The notes beneath the pieces were generated by a model. That model was given only the letters and a program-made list of their open reading frames with translations, was not told where the DNA came from and ran no database searches. A program made the translations under genes and the position numbers. Source: Hippophae tibetana (taxonomy: Eukaryota > Streptophyta > Magnoliopsida > Rosales > Elaeagnaceae). From it: a DNA stretch of 64,000 nucleotides. The DNA lies in contig CM072801.1 of assembly GCA_037013495.1 (NCBI GenBank), positions 73,455,816 through 73,519,815 of the forward strand, read 5' to 3'. Of the stretch, positions 9,459 through 22,898 are shown piece after piece; position 1 is the stretch's first letter, and every line of letters begins with the position of its first letter.

Positions 9459-12400
9459 TGAAAATGGTTTATCTATATTTATTTATCTACTTTTTGAAAT
9501 TTAGACTTATAAAAATTTGTCCTTTGATTGTTTTCTGCTTTCTTAAGTAAGAAATCACGAAAAAAGAATTAAATTGTGTCCTTCAAGTGGAGTGTTTTCT
9601 TTCAATTTTGTTGTCATTATTTTCCCATTTGAATTTCATTTCGTAGCTTTCCTTAGTTTCCCGGTATTTTTTTCTCGTTATTTCATTTTTGTGTTCGACC
9701 TATCTGTGTTTTTGAAAAAAGAAAGAAAGTTACTGCAGTTCACAATATCAAAACATAAAGAAGTTATCAATTGGGGTGGAAACTGTAAACTGTCATAACT
9801 TTTGACTCGTATATCGAAACGACTATTATTATATATCAAATCGAAACATGTTTCCATACATAAAAAACACACTATAGCAGTAGTTATTCTATTATCATAT
9901 TTTAACCCAGATTCCATCGTTTACACTACTAATAGACGTCTTAAAATTTGGTTGCACCCTCTTACCTTGTTTTTTATTCTTGTTTTTTCGGATTCCAATT
10001 ACTTCATCTTAACCATGTTTTAAACAATTCAACCTTGCTTATCCTTTGTGTTCCTAGGTACATATGTTGTCCGCGAAAAGGATTTGCATTGTTTGGTATC
10101 ATAGCCGTGGTTGCTGAAAATGGTTAATCTATATTTATTTATCTATTTTTTGAATTTTAGATTTTTAAAAATTTGTCCTTTGATTGTTTTCTGCTTTCTT
10201 AAGTCAAAAATCAGAAAAAAGAATTAAATTGTGTCCTTCAAGTCGAGTGTTTTCTTTCAATTTTGTTGTCATTCTTTTCCTATTTGGATTGAATTTCGTG
10301 GCTTTCCTTAGTTTCACCGTATTTTTTTCTCCTTATTTCATTTTTGTGTTCAACCTATCTATGTTTTTGAAAAAAGAAAGAAAGTTACTGCAGTTCACAA
10401 TTTCAAAACAAAAAGAAGTTAGCAATTGGGATTGAAACTGTAAATTGTCATAACTTTTGACTCGTATATCGAAACTACTATTATTATATATCAAATCGAA
10501 ACATGTTTCCATACATAAAAAACACACTATAGCAGTAGTTTTTCTATTCTGATATTTTAACCCAGATTCCATCGTTTACACTACTTATAGACGTCTTAAA
10601 ATTTGTTGCACCCTATTACCTTGTTTTCTATTCTTGTTCTTTCGGATTCCAATTCTATCATCTTAACCATGTTTTAAGCAATTCAACGTTTCTTATTCTT
10701 TGCGTTCCTAGGTACATATGTTGTCCGCGAAAAGGATTTGCATTGTTTGGTATCATAGCCGTGGTTGCTGAAAATGGTTTATCTATATTTATTTATCTAT
10801 TTTTTGAATTTTAGATTTATAAAAATTTGTCCTTTGATTGTTTTCTGCTTTCTTAAGTCAAAAATCAGAAAAAAGAATTAAATTGTGTCCTTCAAGTCGA
10901 GTGTTTTATTTCAATTTTGTTGTCATTCTTTTCCTATTTGGATTTAATTTCGTGGCTTTCCTTAGTTTCACCGTATTTTTTTCTCGTTATTTCATTTTTG
11001 TGTTCAACCTCTCTATGTTTTCGAAAAAAGAACGAAAGTTACCGCAGTTCACAATTTCAAAACAAAAAGAAGTTTGCAATTGGGGTTGAAACTGTAAACT
11101 GTCATAACTTTTGACTCGTATATCGAAACGACTATTATAATATATCAAATCGAAACATGTTTCCACACATAAAAACACACTATAGCAGTAGTTTTTCTAT
11201 TATCATATTTTAAATCAGATTCCATCGTTTACACTACTTATAGACGTCTTAAAATTTGGTCGCACCCTCTTACCTTGTTTTTTATTCTTGTTTTTTCGGA
11301 TTCCAATTCCTTCATCTTAACCATGTTTTAAGCAATTCAACCTTGCTAATTCTTTGTGTTCCTAGGTACATATGTTGTCCGTGAAAAGGATTTGCATTGT
11401 TTGGTATCGTAGCCGTGGTTGCTGAAAATGGTTTATCTATATTTATTTATCTATTTTTTGAATTTTAGATTTATAAAAATTTGTCCTTTGATTGTTTTCT
11501 GCTTTCTTAAGTCAAAAATCAGAAAAAGTAATTAAATTGTGTCCTTCAAGTCGAGTGTTTTCTTTCAATTTTGTTGTCATTCTTTTCCTATTTGGATTTA
11601 ATTTCGTGGCTTTCCTTAGTTTCACCGTATTTTTTTCTCGTTATTTCATTTTTGTGTTCAACCTATCTATGTTTTTGAAAAAAGAAAGAAAGTTACTGCA
11701 GTTCACAATTTGAAAACAAAAAGAAGTTATCAATTGTGGTTGAAACTATAAACTGTCATAACTTTTGACTCGTATATCGAAACAACTATTATAATATATC
11801 AAATCGAAACATGTTTCTATGCATAAAAACACACTATAGCCGTAGTTTTTCTATTCTCATATTTTAACCCAGATTCCATCGTTTACACTACTTATAGACG
11901 TCTTAAAATTTGGTTGCACCCTCTTACCTTGTTTTTTATTCTTGTTTTTTCGGATTCCAATTCCTTCATCTTAACCATGTTTTAAGCAATTCAACCTTGC
12001 TTATTCTTTGTGTTCCTAGGTACATATGTTGTCCGCGAAAAGGATTTGCATTGTTTGGTATCAGAGCCTTGGTTGTGGAAAATGGTTTATCTATATTTAT
12101 TTATCTATTTTTTGAATTTTAGACTTATAAAAATTTGTCCTTTGATTGTTTTCTGCTTTCTTAAGTCAGAAATCAGAAAAAAGAATTAAATTGTGTCCTT
12201 CAAGTCGAGTGTTTTCTTTCAATTTTGTTGTCATTCTTTTCCTATTTGGATTTCATTTCGTAGCTTTCCTTAGTTTCACCGTATTTTTTTCTCGATATTT
12301 CATTTTTGTGTTCAACCTATCTATGTTTTTGAAAAAAGAAAGAAAGTTACTGCAGTTCACAATTTCAAAACAAAAAGAAGTTATCAATTGGGCTTCAAAC

Positions 12401-12980
12401 TATAAACTGTCATAACTTTTGACTCGTATATCGAAATGAATATTATAATATATCCAATCGAAACATGTTTCCATACATAAAAAACACACTAGAGTAGTAG
12501 TTTTTCTATTCTCATATTTTAACCCAGATTCCAACGTTTACACTACTTATACATGTCTTAAAATTTGGTCGCACCCTATTACCATGTTTTCTATTCTTGT
12601 TCTTTCGGATTCTAATTCTATCATCTTAACCATGTTTTAAGAAATTCAACCTTGCTTATTCTTTGTGTTCCTTGGTACATATGTTGTCTGCGAAAAGGTT
12701 TTGCATTGTTTTGTATCATAGCCTTGGATGATGAAAATGGTTTATCTATCTTTATTTTTCTATTGCTTGAAATTTAGATTTATAAAAATTTGTCCTTTGA
12801 ATGTTTTCTACTTTCTTAAGTAAGAAATCACGAAAAAAGGATTAAATTGTGTCCTTCAAGTGGAGTGTTTTCTTTCAAATTTGTTGTCATTCTTTTCCCA
12901 TTTGAATTTCATTTTGTAGCTTTCCTTAGTTTCACGGTATTTTTTTCTCATTATTTCATTTTTGTGTTCAACCTATCTAT

Positions 12981-13000
12981 GTTTTTGAAAAAAAAAAAGT
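12981..13000 (+). repeat. Poly-A monomer variant, instance 1
   Basis: TTTTTG is followed by 11 A and then GTTACTACAG, in place of GAAAAAAGAAAGAAAG-TTACTGCAG, so the internal G bases and the CTGCAG site are lost. Linked changes are TCTCATTATTTC upstream and GTCAGAACTTTTG downstream. The same linked set recurs near 15603, 28711 and 31986. Confidence 0.75.
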
Positions 13001-15602
13001 TACTACAGTTCACAATTTCAAAACAAAAAGAAGTTATCAATTGGGGTTGAAACTATAAACTGTCAGAACTTTTGACTCGTATATCGAAACAACTATTATA
13101 ATATATCAAATCGAAACATGTTTCTATGCATAAAAACACACTATAGCCGTAGTTTTTCTATTCTCATATTTTAACCCAGATTCCATCGTTTACACTACTT
13201 ATAGACGTCTTAAAATTTGGTTGCACCCTCTTACCTTGTTTTTTATTCTTGTTTTTTCGGATTCCAATTCCTTCATCTTAACCATGTTTTAAGCAATTCA
13301 ACCTTGCTTATTCTTTGTGTTCCTAGGTACATATGTTGTCCGCGAAAAGGATTTGCATTGTTTGGTATTAGAGCCTTGGTTGTGGAAAATGGTTTATCTA
13401 TATTTATTTATCTATTTTTTGAATTTTAGACTTATAAAAATTTGTCCTTTGATTGTTTTCTGCTTTCTTAAGTCAGAAATCAGAAAAAAGAATTAAATTG
13501 TGTCCTTCAAGTGGAGTGTTTTCTTTCAATTTTGTTGTCATTCTTTTCCTATTTGGATTTCATTTCGTAGCTTTCCTTAGTTTCACCGTATTTTTTTCTC
13601 GTTATTTCATTTTTGTGTTCAACCTATCTATGTTTTTGAAAAAAGAAAGAAAGTTACTGCAGTTCACAATTTCAAAACAAAAAGAAGTTATCAATTGGGC
13701 TTCAAACTATAAACTGTCATAACTTTTGACTCGTATATCGAAATGAATATTATAATATATCCAATCGAAACATGTTTCCATACATAAAAAACACACTATA
13801 GCAGTAGTTTTTCTATTCTCATATTTTAACCCAGATTCCAACGTTTACACTACTTATACATGTCTTAAAATTTGGTCGCACCCTATTACCATGTTTTCTA
13901 TTCTTGTTCTTTCGGATTCTAATTCTATCATCTTAACCATGTTTTAAGAAATTCAACCTTGCTTATTCTTTGTGTTCCTTGGTACATATGTTGTCTGCGA
14001 AAAGGTTTTGCATTGTTTTGTATCATAGCCTTGGATGATGAAAATGGTTTATCTATCTTTATTTTTCTATTGCTTGAAATTTAGATTTATAAAAATTTGT
14101 CCTTTGAATGTTTTCTACTTTCTTAAGTAAGAAATCACGAAAAAAGAATTAAATTGTGTCCTTCAAGTGGAGTGTTTTCTTTCAAATTTGTTGTCATTCT
14201 TTTCCCATTTGAATTTCATTTCGTAGCTTTCCTTAGTTTCATGGTATTTTTTTCTCGTTATTTCATTTTTGTGTTCGACCTATCTATATTTTTGAAAAAA
14301 GAAAGAAAGTTACTGCAGTTCACAATTTTAAAACAAAAAGAAGTTATCAATTGCGGTTGACATGGTAAATTGTCATAACTTTTGACTCGTATATCGAAAC
14401 GACTATTATAATATATCAAATCGAAACAGGTTTCCATAAATAAAAAACACACTATAGTAGTAGTTTTTCTATTATCATATTTTAACCCAGATTCCATCGT
14501 TTACACTACTTATAGACTTCTTAAAATTTTATCGCACCCTCTTACCTTGTTTTTTATTCTTGTTTTTATGGATTCCAATTCCTTCATCTTAACCATGTTT
14601 TAAGCAATTCAACCTTGCTTATTGTTTGTGTACCTAGGTACATATGTTGTCCGCGAAAAGGATTTGCATTGTTTGGTATCATAGCCTTGGTTGTGGAAAA
14701 TGGTTTATCTATATTTATTTATCTATTTTTTGAATTTTAGACTTACAAAAATTTGTCCTTTGATTGTTTTCTGCTTTCTTAAGTCAGAAATCAGAAAAAA
14801 TAGTTAAATTGTGTCCTTCAAGTCGAGTGTTTTCTTTCAATTTTGTTGTCATTCTTTTGCTATTTGGATTTCATTTCGTAGCTTTCCTTAGTTTCACCGT
14901 ATTTTTTTCTCGTTATTTCATTTTTTGTGTTCAACATATCTATGTTTTTGAAAAAAGAAAGAAAGTTACTGCAGTTCACAATTTCAAAACAAAAAGAAGT
15001 TATCAATTGTGGTTTAAACGGTAAACTGTCATAACTTTTGACTCGTATATCGAAACGACTATTATTATATATCAAATCGAAACATGTTTCCATACATAAA
15101 AAACACACTATAGCAGTAGTTTTTTTATTCTCATATTTTAACCCAGATTCCATCGTTTACACTACATATAGACGTCTTAAAATATTTCGCACCCTATTAC
15201 CTTGTTTTCTATTCTTGTTCTTACGGATTCCAATTCTATCATCTTAACCATGTTTTAAGCAATTCAACCTTGCTAATTCTTTGTGTTCCTAGGTACATAT
15301 GTTGTCCGCGAAAAGGATTTGCATTTTTGGTATCGTAGCCGTGGTTGCTGAAAATGGTTTATCTATATTTATTTATCTATTTTTTGAATTTTAGATTTAT
15401 AAAAATTTGTCCTTTGATTGTTTTCTGCTTTCTTAAGTCAAAAATCAGAAAAAAGAATTAAATTGTGTCCTTCAAGTCGAGTGTTGTCTTTCATTTTTGT
15501 TGTCTTTCTTTTCCTATTTGGATTTCATTTCGTAGCTTTCCTTAGTTTCACGGTATTTTTTTCTCATTATTTCATTTTTGTGTTCAACCTATCTATGTTT
15601 TT

Positions 15603-15620
15603 GAAAAAAAAAAGTTACTA
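15603..15620 (+). repeat. Poly-A monomer variant, instance 2
   Basis: The run is 10 A here, one fewer than in the other three instances. The linked TCTCATTATTTC, CTACAG and GTCAGAAC variants are present. It lies four monomers to the right of instance 1. Confidence 0.75.
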
Positions 15621-16343
15621 CAGTTCACAATTTCAAAACAAAAAGAAGTTATCAATTGGGGTTGAAACTATAAACTGTCAGAACTTTTGACTCGTATATC
15701 GAAACGACTATTATAATATATCAAATCCAAACATGTTTCCATAAATAAAAAACACACTATAGTAGTAGTTTTTCTATTCTCATATTTTAACCCAGATTCC
15801 ATCGTTTACACTACTTATAGACGTCTTAAAATTTGGTCGCACCCTATTACCTTGTATTCTATTCTTGTTTTTTCGGATTGCAATTCCTTCATCTTAACCA
15901 TGTTTTAAGCAATTCAACCTTGCTTATTCTTTGTGTTCCTAGGTACATATGTTGTCCGCGAAAAGGATTTGCATTGTTTGGTATCATAGCCGTGGTTGTG
16001 GAAAATGGTTTATCTATATTTATTTATCTATTTTTTGAATTTTAGATTTATAAAAATTTGTCCTTTGATTGTTTTCTGTTTTCTTAAGTCAAAAATCAGA
16101 AAAAATAATTAAATTGTGTCCTTCAAGTCGAGTGTTTTCTTTCAATTTTGTTGTCATTCATTTCCTATTGGGATTTAATTTCGTGGCTTTACTTAGTTTC
16201 ACCGTATTTTTTTCTCGTTATTTCATTTTTTGTGTTCAACATATCTATGTTTTTGAAAAAAGAAAAAAAGTTACTGCAGTTCACAATTTCAAAACAAAGA
16301 GAAGTTATCAATTGGGGTGGAAATTGTAAACTGTCATAACTTT

Positions 16344-19300
16344 TGACTCGTATATCGAAACGACTATTATAATATATCCAATCGAAACATCTTTCTATAC
16401 ATAAAAACACACTATAACAGTAGTTTTTCTTTTATAATATTTTAACCCAGATTCCAACGTTTACACTACCTATACATGTCTTAAAATTTGGTCGCACCCT
16501 ATTACCATGTTTTCTATTCTTGTCTTTCGGATTCTAATTCCTTCATCTTAACCATGTTTTGAAGCAATTCAACCTCGCTTATTCTTTGTGTTCCTAGGTA
16601 CATATGTTGTCTGCGAAAAGGTTTTGCATTGTTTTGTATCATAGCCTTGGTTGATGAAAATGGTTTATCTATCTTTATTTTTCTATTGCTTGAAATTTAG
16701 ATTTATAAAAATTTGTCCTTTGAATGTTTTCTACTTTCTTAAGTAAGAAATCACGAAAAAAGAATTAAATTGTGTCCTTCAAGTGGAGTGTTTTCTTTCA
16801 ATTTTGTTGTCATTCTTTTCCCATTTGAATTTCATTTCGTAGCTTTCCTTAGTTTCATGGTATTTTTTTCTCGTTATTTCATTTTTGTGTTCGACCTATC
16901 TATATTTTTGAAAAAAGAAAGAAAGTTAATGCAGTTCACAATTTTAAAACAAAAAGAAGTTATCAATTGGGGTTGACATGGTAAATTGTCATAACTTTTG
17001 ACTCGTATATCGAAACGACTATTATAATATATCAAATCCAAACATGTTTCCATAAATAAAAAACACACTATAATAGTAGTTTTTCTATTATCATATTTTA
17101 ACCCAGATTCCATCGTTTACACTACTTATAGACTTCTTAAAATTTTATCGCACCCTCTTACCTTGTTTTTTATTCTTGTTTTTATGGATTCCAATTCCTT
17201 CATCTTAACCATGTTTTAAGCAATTCAACCTTGCTTATTGTTTGTGTACCTAGGTACATATGTTGTCCGCGAAAAGGATTTGCATTGTTTGCTATCATAG
17301 CCTTGGTTGTGGAAAATGGTTTATCTATATTTATTTATCTATTTTTTGAATTTTAGACTTACAAAAATTTGTCCTTTGATTGTTTTCTGCTTTCTTAAGT
17401 CAGAAATCAGAAAAAATAGTTAAATTGTGTCCTTCAAGTCGAGTGTTTTCTTTCAATTTTGTTGTCATTCTTTTGCTATTTGGATTTCATTTCGTAGCTT
17501 TCCTTAGTTTCACCGTATTTTTTTCTCGTTATTTCATTTTTGTGTTCAACCTATCTATGTTTTTGAAAAAAGAAAGAAAGTTACTGCAGTTCACAATTTC
17601 AAAACAAAAAGAAGTTATCAATTGGGCTTCAAACTGTAAACTGTCATAACTTTTGACTCGTATATCGAAATGAATATTATAATATATCCAATCGACACAT
17701 GTTTCTATACATAAAAACACACTATAGCAGTAGTTTTTCTATTATAATATTTTAACCCAGATTCCAACGTTTACACTACTTATACATGTCTTAAAATTTG
17801 GTCGCACCCTATTACCATGTTTTCTATTCTTGTTCTTTCGGATTCTAATTCCTTCATCTTAACCATGTTTTGAAGCAATTCAACCTTGCTTATTCTTTGT
17901 GTTCCTAGGTACATATGTTGTCTGCGAAAAGGTTTTGCATTGTTTTGTATCATAACCTTGGTTGATGAAAATGGTTTATCTATCTTTATTTTTCTATTGC
18001 TTGAAATTTAGATTTATAAAAATTTGTCCTTTGATTGTTTTCTGCTTTCTTAAGTAAGAAATCACGAAAAAAGAATTAAATTGTGTCCTTCAAGTGGAGT
18101 GTTTTCTTTCAATTTTGTTGTCATTCTTTTCCCATTTGAATTTCATTTCGTAGCTTTCCTTAGTTTCCCGGTATTTTTTTCTCGTTATTTCATTTTTGTG
18201 TTCGACCTATCTGTGTTTTTGAAAAAAGAAAGAAAGTTACTGCAGTTCACAATATCAAAACATAAAGAAGTTATCAATTGGGGTGGAAACTGTAAACTGT
18301 CATAACTTTTGACTCGTATATCGAAACGACTATTATAATATATCAAATCGAAACATGTTTCCATAAATAAAAAACACACTATAGTAGTAGTTTTTCTATT
18401 CTCATATTTTAACCCAGATTCCATCGTTTACACTACTTATAGACGTCTTAAAATTTGGTCGCACCCTCTTACCTTGTTTTTTATTCTTGTTTTTTCGGAT
18501 TCCAATTCCTTCATCTTAACCATGTTTTAAGCAATTCAACCTTGCTTATTGTTTGTGTTCCTAGGTACATATTTTGTCCGCGAAAAGGATTTGCATTGTT
18601 TGGTATCATAGCCTTGGTTGTGGAAAATGGTTTATCTATATTTATTTATCTATTTTTTGAATTTTAGACTTATAAAAATTTGTCCTTTGATTGTTTTCTG
18701 CTTTCTTAAGTCAGAAATCAGAAAAAATAGTTAAATTGTGTCCTTCAAGTCGAGTGTTTTCTTTCAATTTTGTTGTCATTCTTTTCCCATTTGGATTTCA
18801 TTTCGTAGCTTTCCTTAGTTTCACCGTATTTTTTTCTCGTTATTTCATTTTTGTGTTCAACATATCTATGTTTTTGAAAAAAGAAAAAAAGTTACTGCAG
18901 TTCACAATTTCAAAACAAAGAGAAGTTATCAATTGGGGTGGAAACTGTAAACTGTCATAACTTTTGACTCGTATATCGAAACGACTATTATAATATATCC
19001 AATCGAAACATGTTTCTATACATAAAAACACACTATAGCAGTAGTTTTTCTTTTATAATATTTTAACCCAGATTCCAACGTTTACACTACTTATACATGT
19101 CTTAAAATTTGGTCGCACCCTATTACCATGTTTTCTATTCTTGTTCTTTCGGATTCTAATTCCTTCATCTTAACCATGTTTTGAAGCAATTCAACCTTGC
19201 TTATTCTTTGTGTTCCTAGGTACATATGTTGTCTGCGAAAAGGTTTTGCATTGTTTTGTATCATAGCCTTGGTTGATGAAAATGGTTTATCTATCTTTAT

Positions 19301-21588
19301 TTTTCTATTGCTTGAAATTTAGATTTATAAAAATTTGTCCTTTGATTGTTTTCTGCTTTCTTAAGTAAGAAATCACGAAAAAAGAATTAAATTGTGTCCT
19401 TCAAGTGGAGTGTTTTCTTTCAATTTTGTTGTCATTCTTTTCCCATTTGAATTTCATTTCGTACCTTTCCTTAGTTTCCCGGTATTTTTTTCTCGTTATT
19501 TCATTTTTGTGTTCGACCTATCTGTGTTTTTGAAAAAAGAAAGAAAGTTACTGCAGTTCACAATATCAAAACATAAAGAAGTTATCAATTGGGGTGGAAA
19601 CTGTAAACTGTCATAACTTTTGACTCGTATATCGAAACGACTATTATAATATATCAAATCGAAACATGTTTCCATAAATAAAAAACACACTATAGTAGTA
19701 GTTTTTCTATTCTCATATTTTAACCCAGATTCCATCGTTTACACTACTTATAGACGTCTTAAAATTTGGTCGCACCCTCTTACCTTGTTTTTTATTCTTG
19801 TTTTTTCGGATTCCAATTCCTTCATCTTAACCATGTTTTAAGCAATTCAACCTTGCTTATTGTTTGTGTTCCTAGGTACATATGTTGTCCGCGAAAAGGA
19901 TTTGCATTGTTTGGTATCATAGCCTTGGTTGTGGAAAATGGTTTATCTATATTTATTTATCTATTTTTTGAATTTTAGACTTATAAAAATTTGTCCATTG
20001 ATTGTTTTCTGCTTTCTTAAGTCAGAAATCAGAAAAAATAGTTAAATTGTGTCCTTCAAATCGAGTGTTTTCTTTCAATTTTGTTGTCATTCTTTTCCTA
20101 TTTGGATTTCATTTCGTAGCTTTCCTTAGTTTCACCGTATTTTTTTCTCGTTATTTCATTTTTTGTGTTCAACATATCTATGTTTTTGAAAAAAGAAAAA
20201 AAGTTACTGCAGTTCACAATTTCAAAACAAAAAGAAGTTATCAATTTGGGTGGAAACTGTAAACTGTCATAACTTTTGACTCGTATATGGAAACGACTAT
20301 TATAATATATCCAATCGAAACATGTTTCTATACATAAAAACACACTATAGCAGTAGTTTTTCTATTATAATATTTTAACCGAGATTCCAACGTTTACACT
20401 ACCTATACATGTCTTAAAATTTGGTCGCACCCTATTACCATGTTTTCTATTCTTGTTCTTTCGGATTCTAATTCCTTCATCTTAACCATGTTTTGAAGCA
20501 ATTCAACCTTGCTTATTCTTTGTGTTCCTAGGTACATATGTTGTCTGCGAAAAGGTTTTGCATTGTTTTGTATCATAGCCTTGGTTGATGAAAATGGTTT
20601 ATCTATCTTTATTTTTCTATTGCTTGAAATTTTGATTTATAAAAATTTGTCCTTTGATTGTTTTCTGCTTTCTTAAGTAAGAAATCACGAAAAAAGAATT
20701 AAATTGTGTCCTTCAAGTGGAGTGTTTTCTTTCAATTTTGTTGTCATTCTTTTCCCATTTGAATTTCATTTCGTAGCTTTCCTTAGTTTCCCGGTATTTT
20801 TTTCTCCTTATTTCATTTTTGTGTTCGCCCTATCTGTGTTTTTGAAAAAAGAAAGAAAGTTACTGCAGTTCACAATATCAAAACATAAAGAAGTTATCAA
20901 TTGGGGTGGAAACTGTAAACTGTCATAACTTTTGACTCGTATATCGAAACAACTATTATAATATATCAAATCGAAACATGTTTCCATAAATAAAAAACAC
21001 ACTATAGTAGTAGTTTTTCTATTCTCATATTTTAACCCAGATTCCATCGTTTACACTACTTATAGACGTCTTAAAATTTGGTCGCACCCTCTTACCTTGT
21101 TTTTTATTCTTGTTTTTTCGGATTCCAATTCCTTCATCTTAACCATGTTTTAAGCAATTCAACCTTGCTTATTCTTTGTGTTCCTAGGTACATATGTTGT
21201 CCGCGAAAAGGATTTGCATTGTTTGGTATCATAGCCGTGGTTGTGGAAAATGGTTTATCTATATTTATTTATCTATTTTTTGAATTTTAGATTTATAAAA
21301 ATTTGTCCTTTGATTGTTTTCTGTTTTCTTAAGTCAAAAATCAGAAAAAATAATTAAATTGTGTCCTTCAAGTCGAGTGTTTTCTTTCAATTTTGTTGTC
21401 ATTCATTTCCTATTGGGATTTAATTTCGTGGCTTTACTTAGTTTCACCGTATTTTTTTCTCGTTATTTCATTTTTTGTGTTCAACATATCTATGTTTTTG
21501 AAAAAAGAAAAAAAGTTACTGCAGTTCACAATTTCAAAACAAAGAGAAGTTATCAATTGGGGTGGAAATTGTAAACTGTCATAACTTT
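16344..21588 (+). repeat. Dimeric higher-order repeat, four B-A2 pairs
   Basis: Monomers 26-33 alternate B, A2 four times with a dimer length of 1,310-1,312 bp (starts 16344, 17654, 18965, 20277). The B member has ATTACCATG, TTTTGAAGCAATTC and CTATTGCTTGAAATTT. The A2 member has CTCTTACCTTG, GTTTGTGTTCC or CTTTGTGTTCC, and TCTATTTTTTGAATTTT. Neighbouring pairs resemble each other more than A resembles B, the defining sign of a higher-order repeat. Several A members carry one extra T (CATTTTTTGTG) with ACATATCTATG. Confidence 0.85.
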
Positions 21589-22898
21589 TGACTCGTATAT
21601 CGAAACGACTATTATAATATATCCAATCGAAACATGTTTCTATACATAAAAACACACTATAGCAGTAGTTTTTCTTTTATAATATTTTAACCCAGATTCC
21701 AACGTTTACACTACCTATACATGTCTTAAAATTTGGTCGCACCCTATTACCATGTTTTCTATTCTTGTCTTTCGGATTCTAATTCCTTCATCTTAACCAT
21801 GTTTTGAAGCAATTCAACCTCGCTTATTCTTTGTGTTCCTAGGTACATATGTTGTCTGCGAAAAGGTTTTGCATTGTTTTGTATCATAGCCTTGGTTGAT
21901 GAAAATGGTTTATCTATCTTTATTTTTCTATTGCTTGAAATTTAGATTTATAAAAATTTGTCCTTTGATTGTTTTCTGTTTTCTTAAGTCAAAAATCAGA
22001 AAAAATAATTAAATTGTGTCCTTCAAGTCGAGTGTTTTCTTTCAATTTTGTTGTCATTCATTTCCTATTGGGATTTAATTTCGTGGCTTTACTTAGTTTC
22101 ACCGTATTTTTTTCTCGTTATTTCATTTTTTGTGTTCAACATATCTATGTTTTTGAAAAAAGAAAAAAAGTTACTGCAGTTCACAATTTCAAAACAAAGA
22201 GAAGTTATCAATTGGGGTGGAAATTGTAAACTGTCATAAATTTTGACTCGTATATCGAAACGACTATTATAATATATCCAATCGAAACATGTTTCTATAC
22301 ATAAAAACACACTATAGCAGTAGTTTTTCTTTTATAATATTTTAACCCAGATTCCAACGTTTACACTACCTATACATGTCTTAAAATTTGGTCGCACCCT
22401 ATTACCATGTTTTCTATTCTTGTCTTTCGGATTCTAATTTCTTCATCTTAACCATGTTTTGAAGCAATTCAACCTCGCTTATTCTTTGTGTTCCTAGGTA
22501 CATATGTTGTCTGCGAAAAGGTTTTGCATTGTTTTGTATCATAGCCTTGGTTGATGAAAATGGTTTATCTATCTTTATTTTTCTATTGCTTGAAATTTAG
22601 ATTTATAAAAATTTGTCCTTTGATTGTTTTCTGTTTTCTTAAGTCAAAAATCAGAAAAAATAATTAAATTGTGTCCTTCAAGTCGAGTGTTTTCTTTCAA
22701 TTTTGTTGTCATTCATTTCCGATTGGGATTTAATTTCGTGGCTTTACTTAGTTTCACCGTATTTTTTTCTCGTTATTTCATTTTTTGTGTTCAACATATC
22801 TATGTTTTTGAAAAAAGAAAAAAAGTTACTGCAGTTCACAATTTCAAAACAAAGAGAAGTTATCAATTGGGGTGGAAATTGTAAACTGTCATAACTTT
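21589..22898 (+). repeat. Two B/A hybrid monomers in tandem
   Basis: Monomers starting at 21589 and 22244 carry type B sequence in their first half (ATTACCATG, CTTGTCTTTCGG, TTTTGCATTG). From about 21970 and 22625 they switch to type A (CTGTTTTCTTAAGTCAAAAA, ATTCATTTCCTATTGGG). They are almost identical to each other at a 655-bp step and match the 3' half of the preceding A monomer. They replace the dimer rhythm with a monomer rhythm, as expected from an out-of-register exchange between A and B near the shared TAAAAATTTGTCCTTTGATT. Confidence 0.85.

Larger units (their letters stand above)
1..12419 (+). repeat. Array domain I: type A monomers 1-19, mixed subtypes A1/A2
   Basis: Successive spacings are 651-655 bp with a mean of 653.6, slightly shorter than in the rest of the window. 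Two subtypes differ in the segment 145-210 bp into the monomer. A1 reads CTATTACCTTGTTTTCTATT with later TCTATCATC. A2 reads CTCTTACCTTGTTTTTTATT with later TCCTTCATC. By eye the order for monomers 1-19 is 1,1,2,1,2,2,1,2,2,2,2,1,1,2,1,2,1,2,2. No short regular higher-order unit runs through the domain. The third quarter of the monomer starting at 9149 (about 9540-9800) already has type B features such as AAGTAAGAAATCACG and TTCGACCTATCTGTG. Confidence 0.85.
12420..16343 (+). repeat. Start of array domain II: first B monomers, irregular B/A order
   Basis: Monomers 20-25 are B, A2, B, A2, A1, A1/A2 hybrid. Type B is recognised by TTCCAACGTTTACAC, ACATGTCTTAAAATT, ATTACCATGTTTTC, AAAAGGTTTTGCATTG, CTTTATTTTTCTATTGC and AAGTAAGAAATCACG. 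The two B/A2 pairs starting at 12420 and 13727 share GAAATGAATATT, CCTTGGATGATG and TTTGAATGTTTTCTACT. The monomer at 15039 has only 649 bp to the next start. It lost a base in GCATTTTTGG and several more in the A-run near 15603. Confidence 0.75.

Noticed and set aside
9656..9700. CENP-B-box-like sequence around TTCGTAGC...TTTCCCGG in B monomers
   Set aside because: The core pattern of the mammalian CENP-B box needs TTCG, four bases, A, two bases, CGGG. The spacing here does not fit, and most monomers have TTTCACCGT or TTTCACGGT instead.
14440..14450. AATAAA in TCCATAAATAAAAAACAC as a polyadenylation signal
   Set aside because: It is a common one-base variant of the satellite (CATACATAAA to CATAAATAAA) in AT-rich DNA, with no gene upstream.
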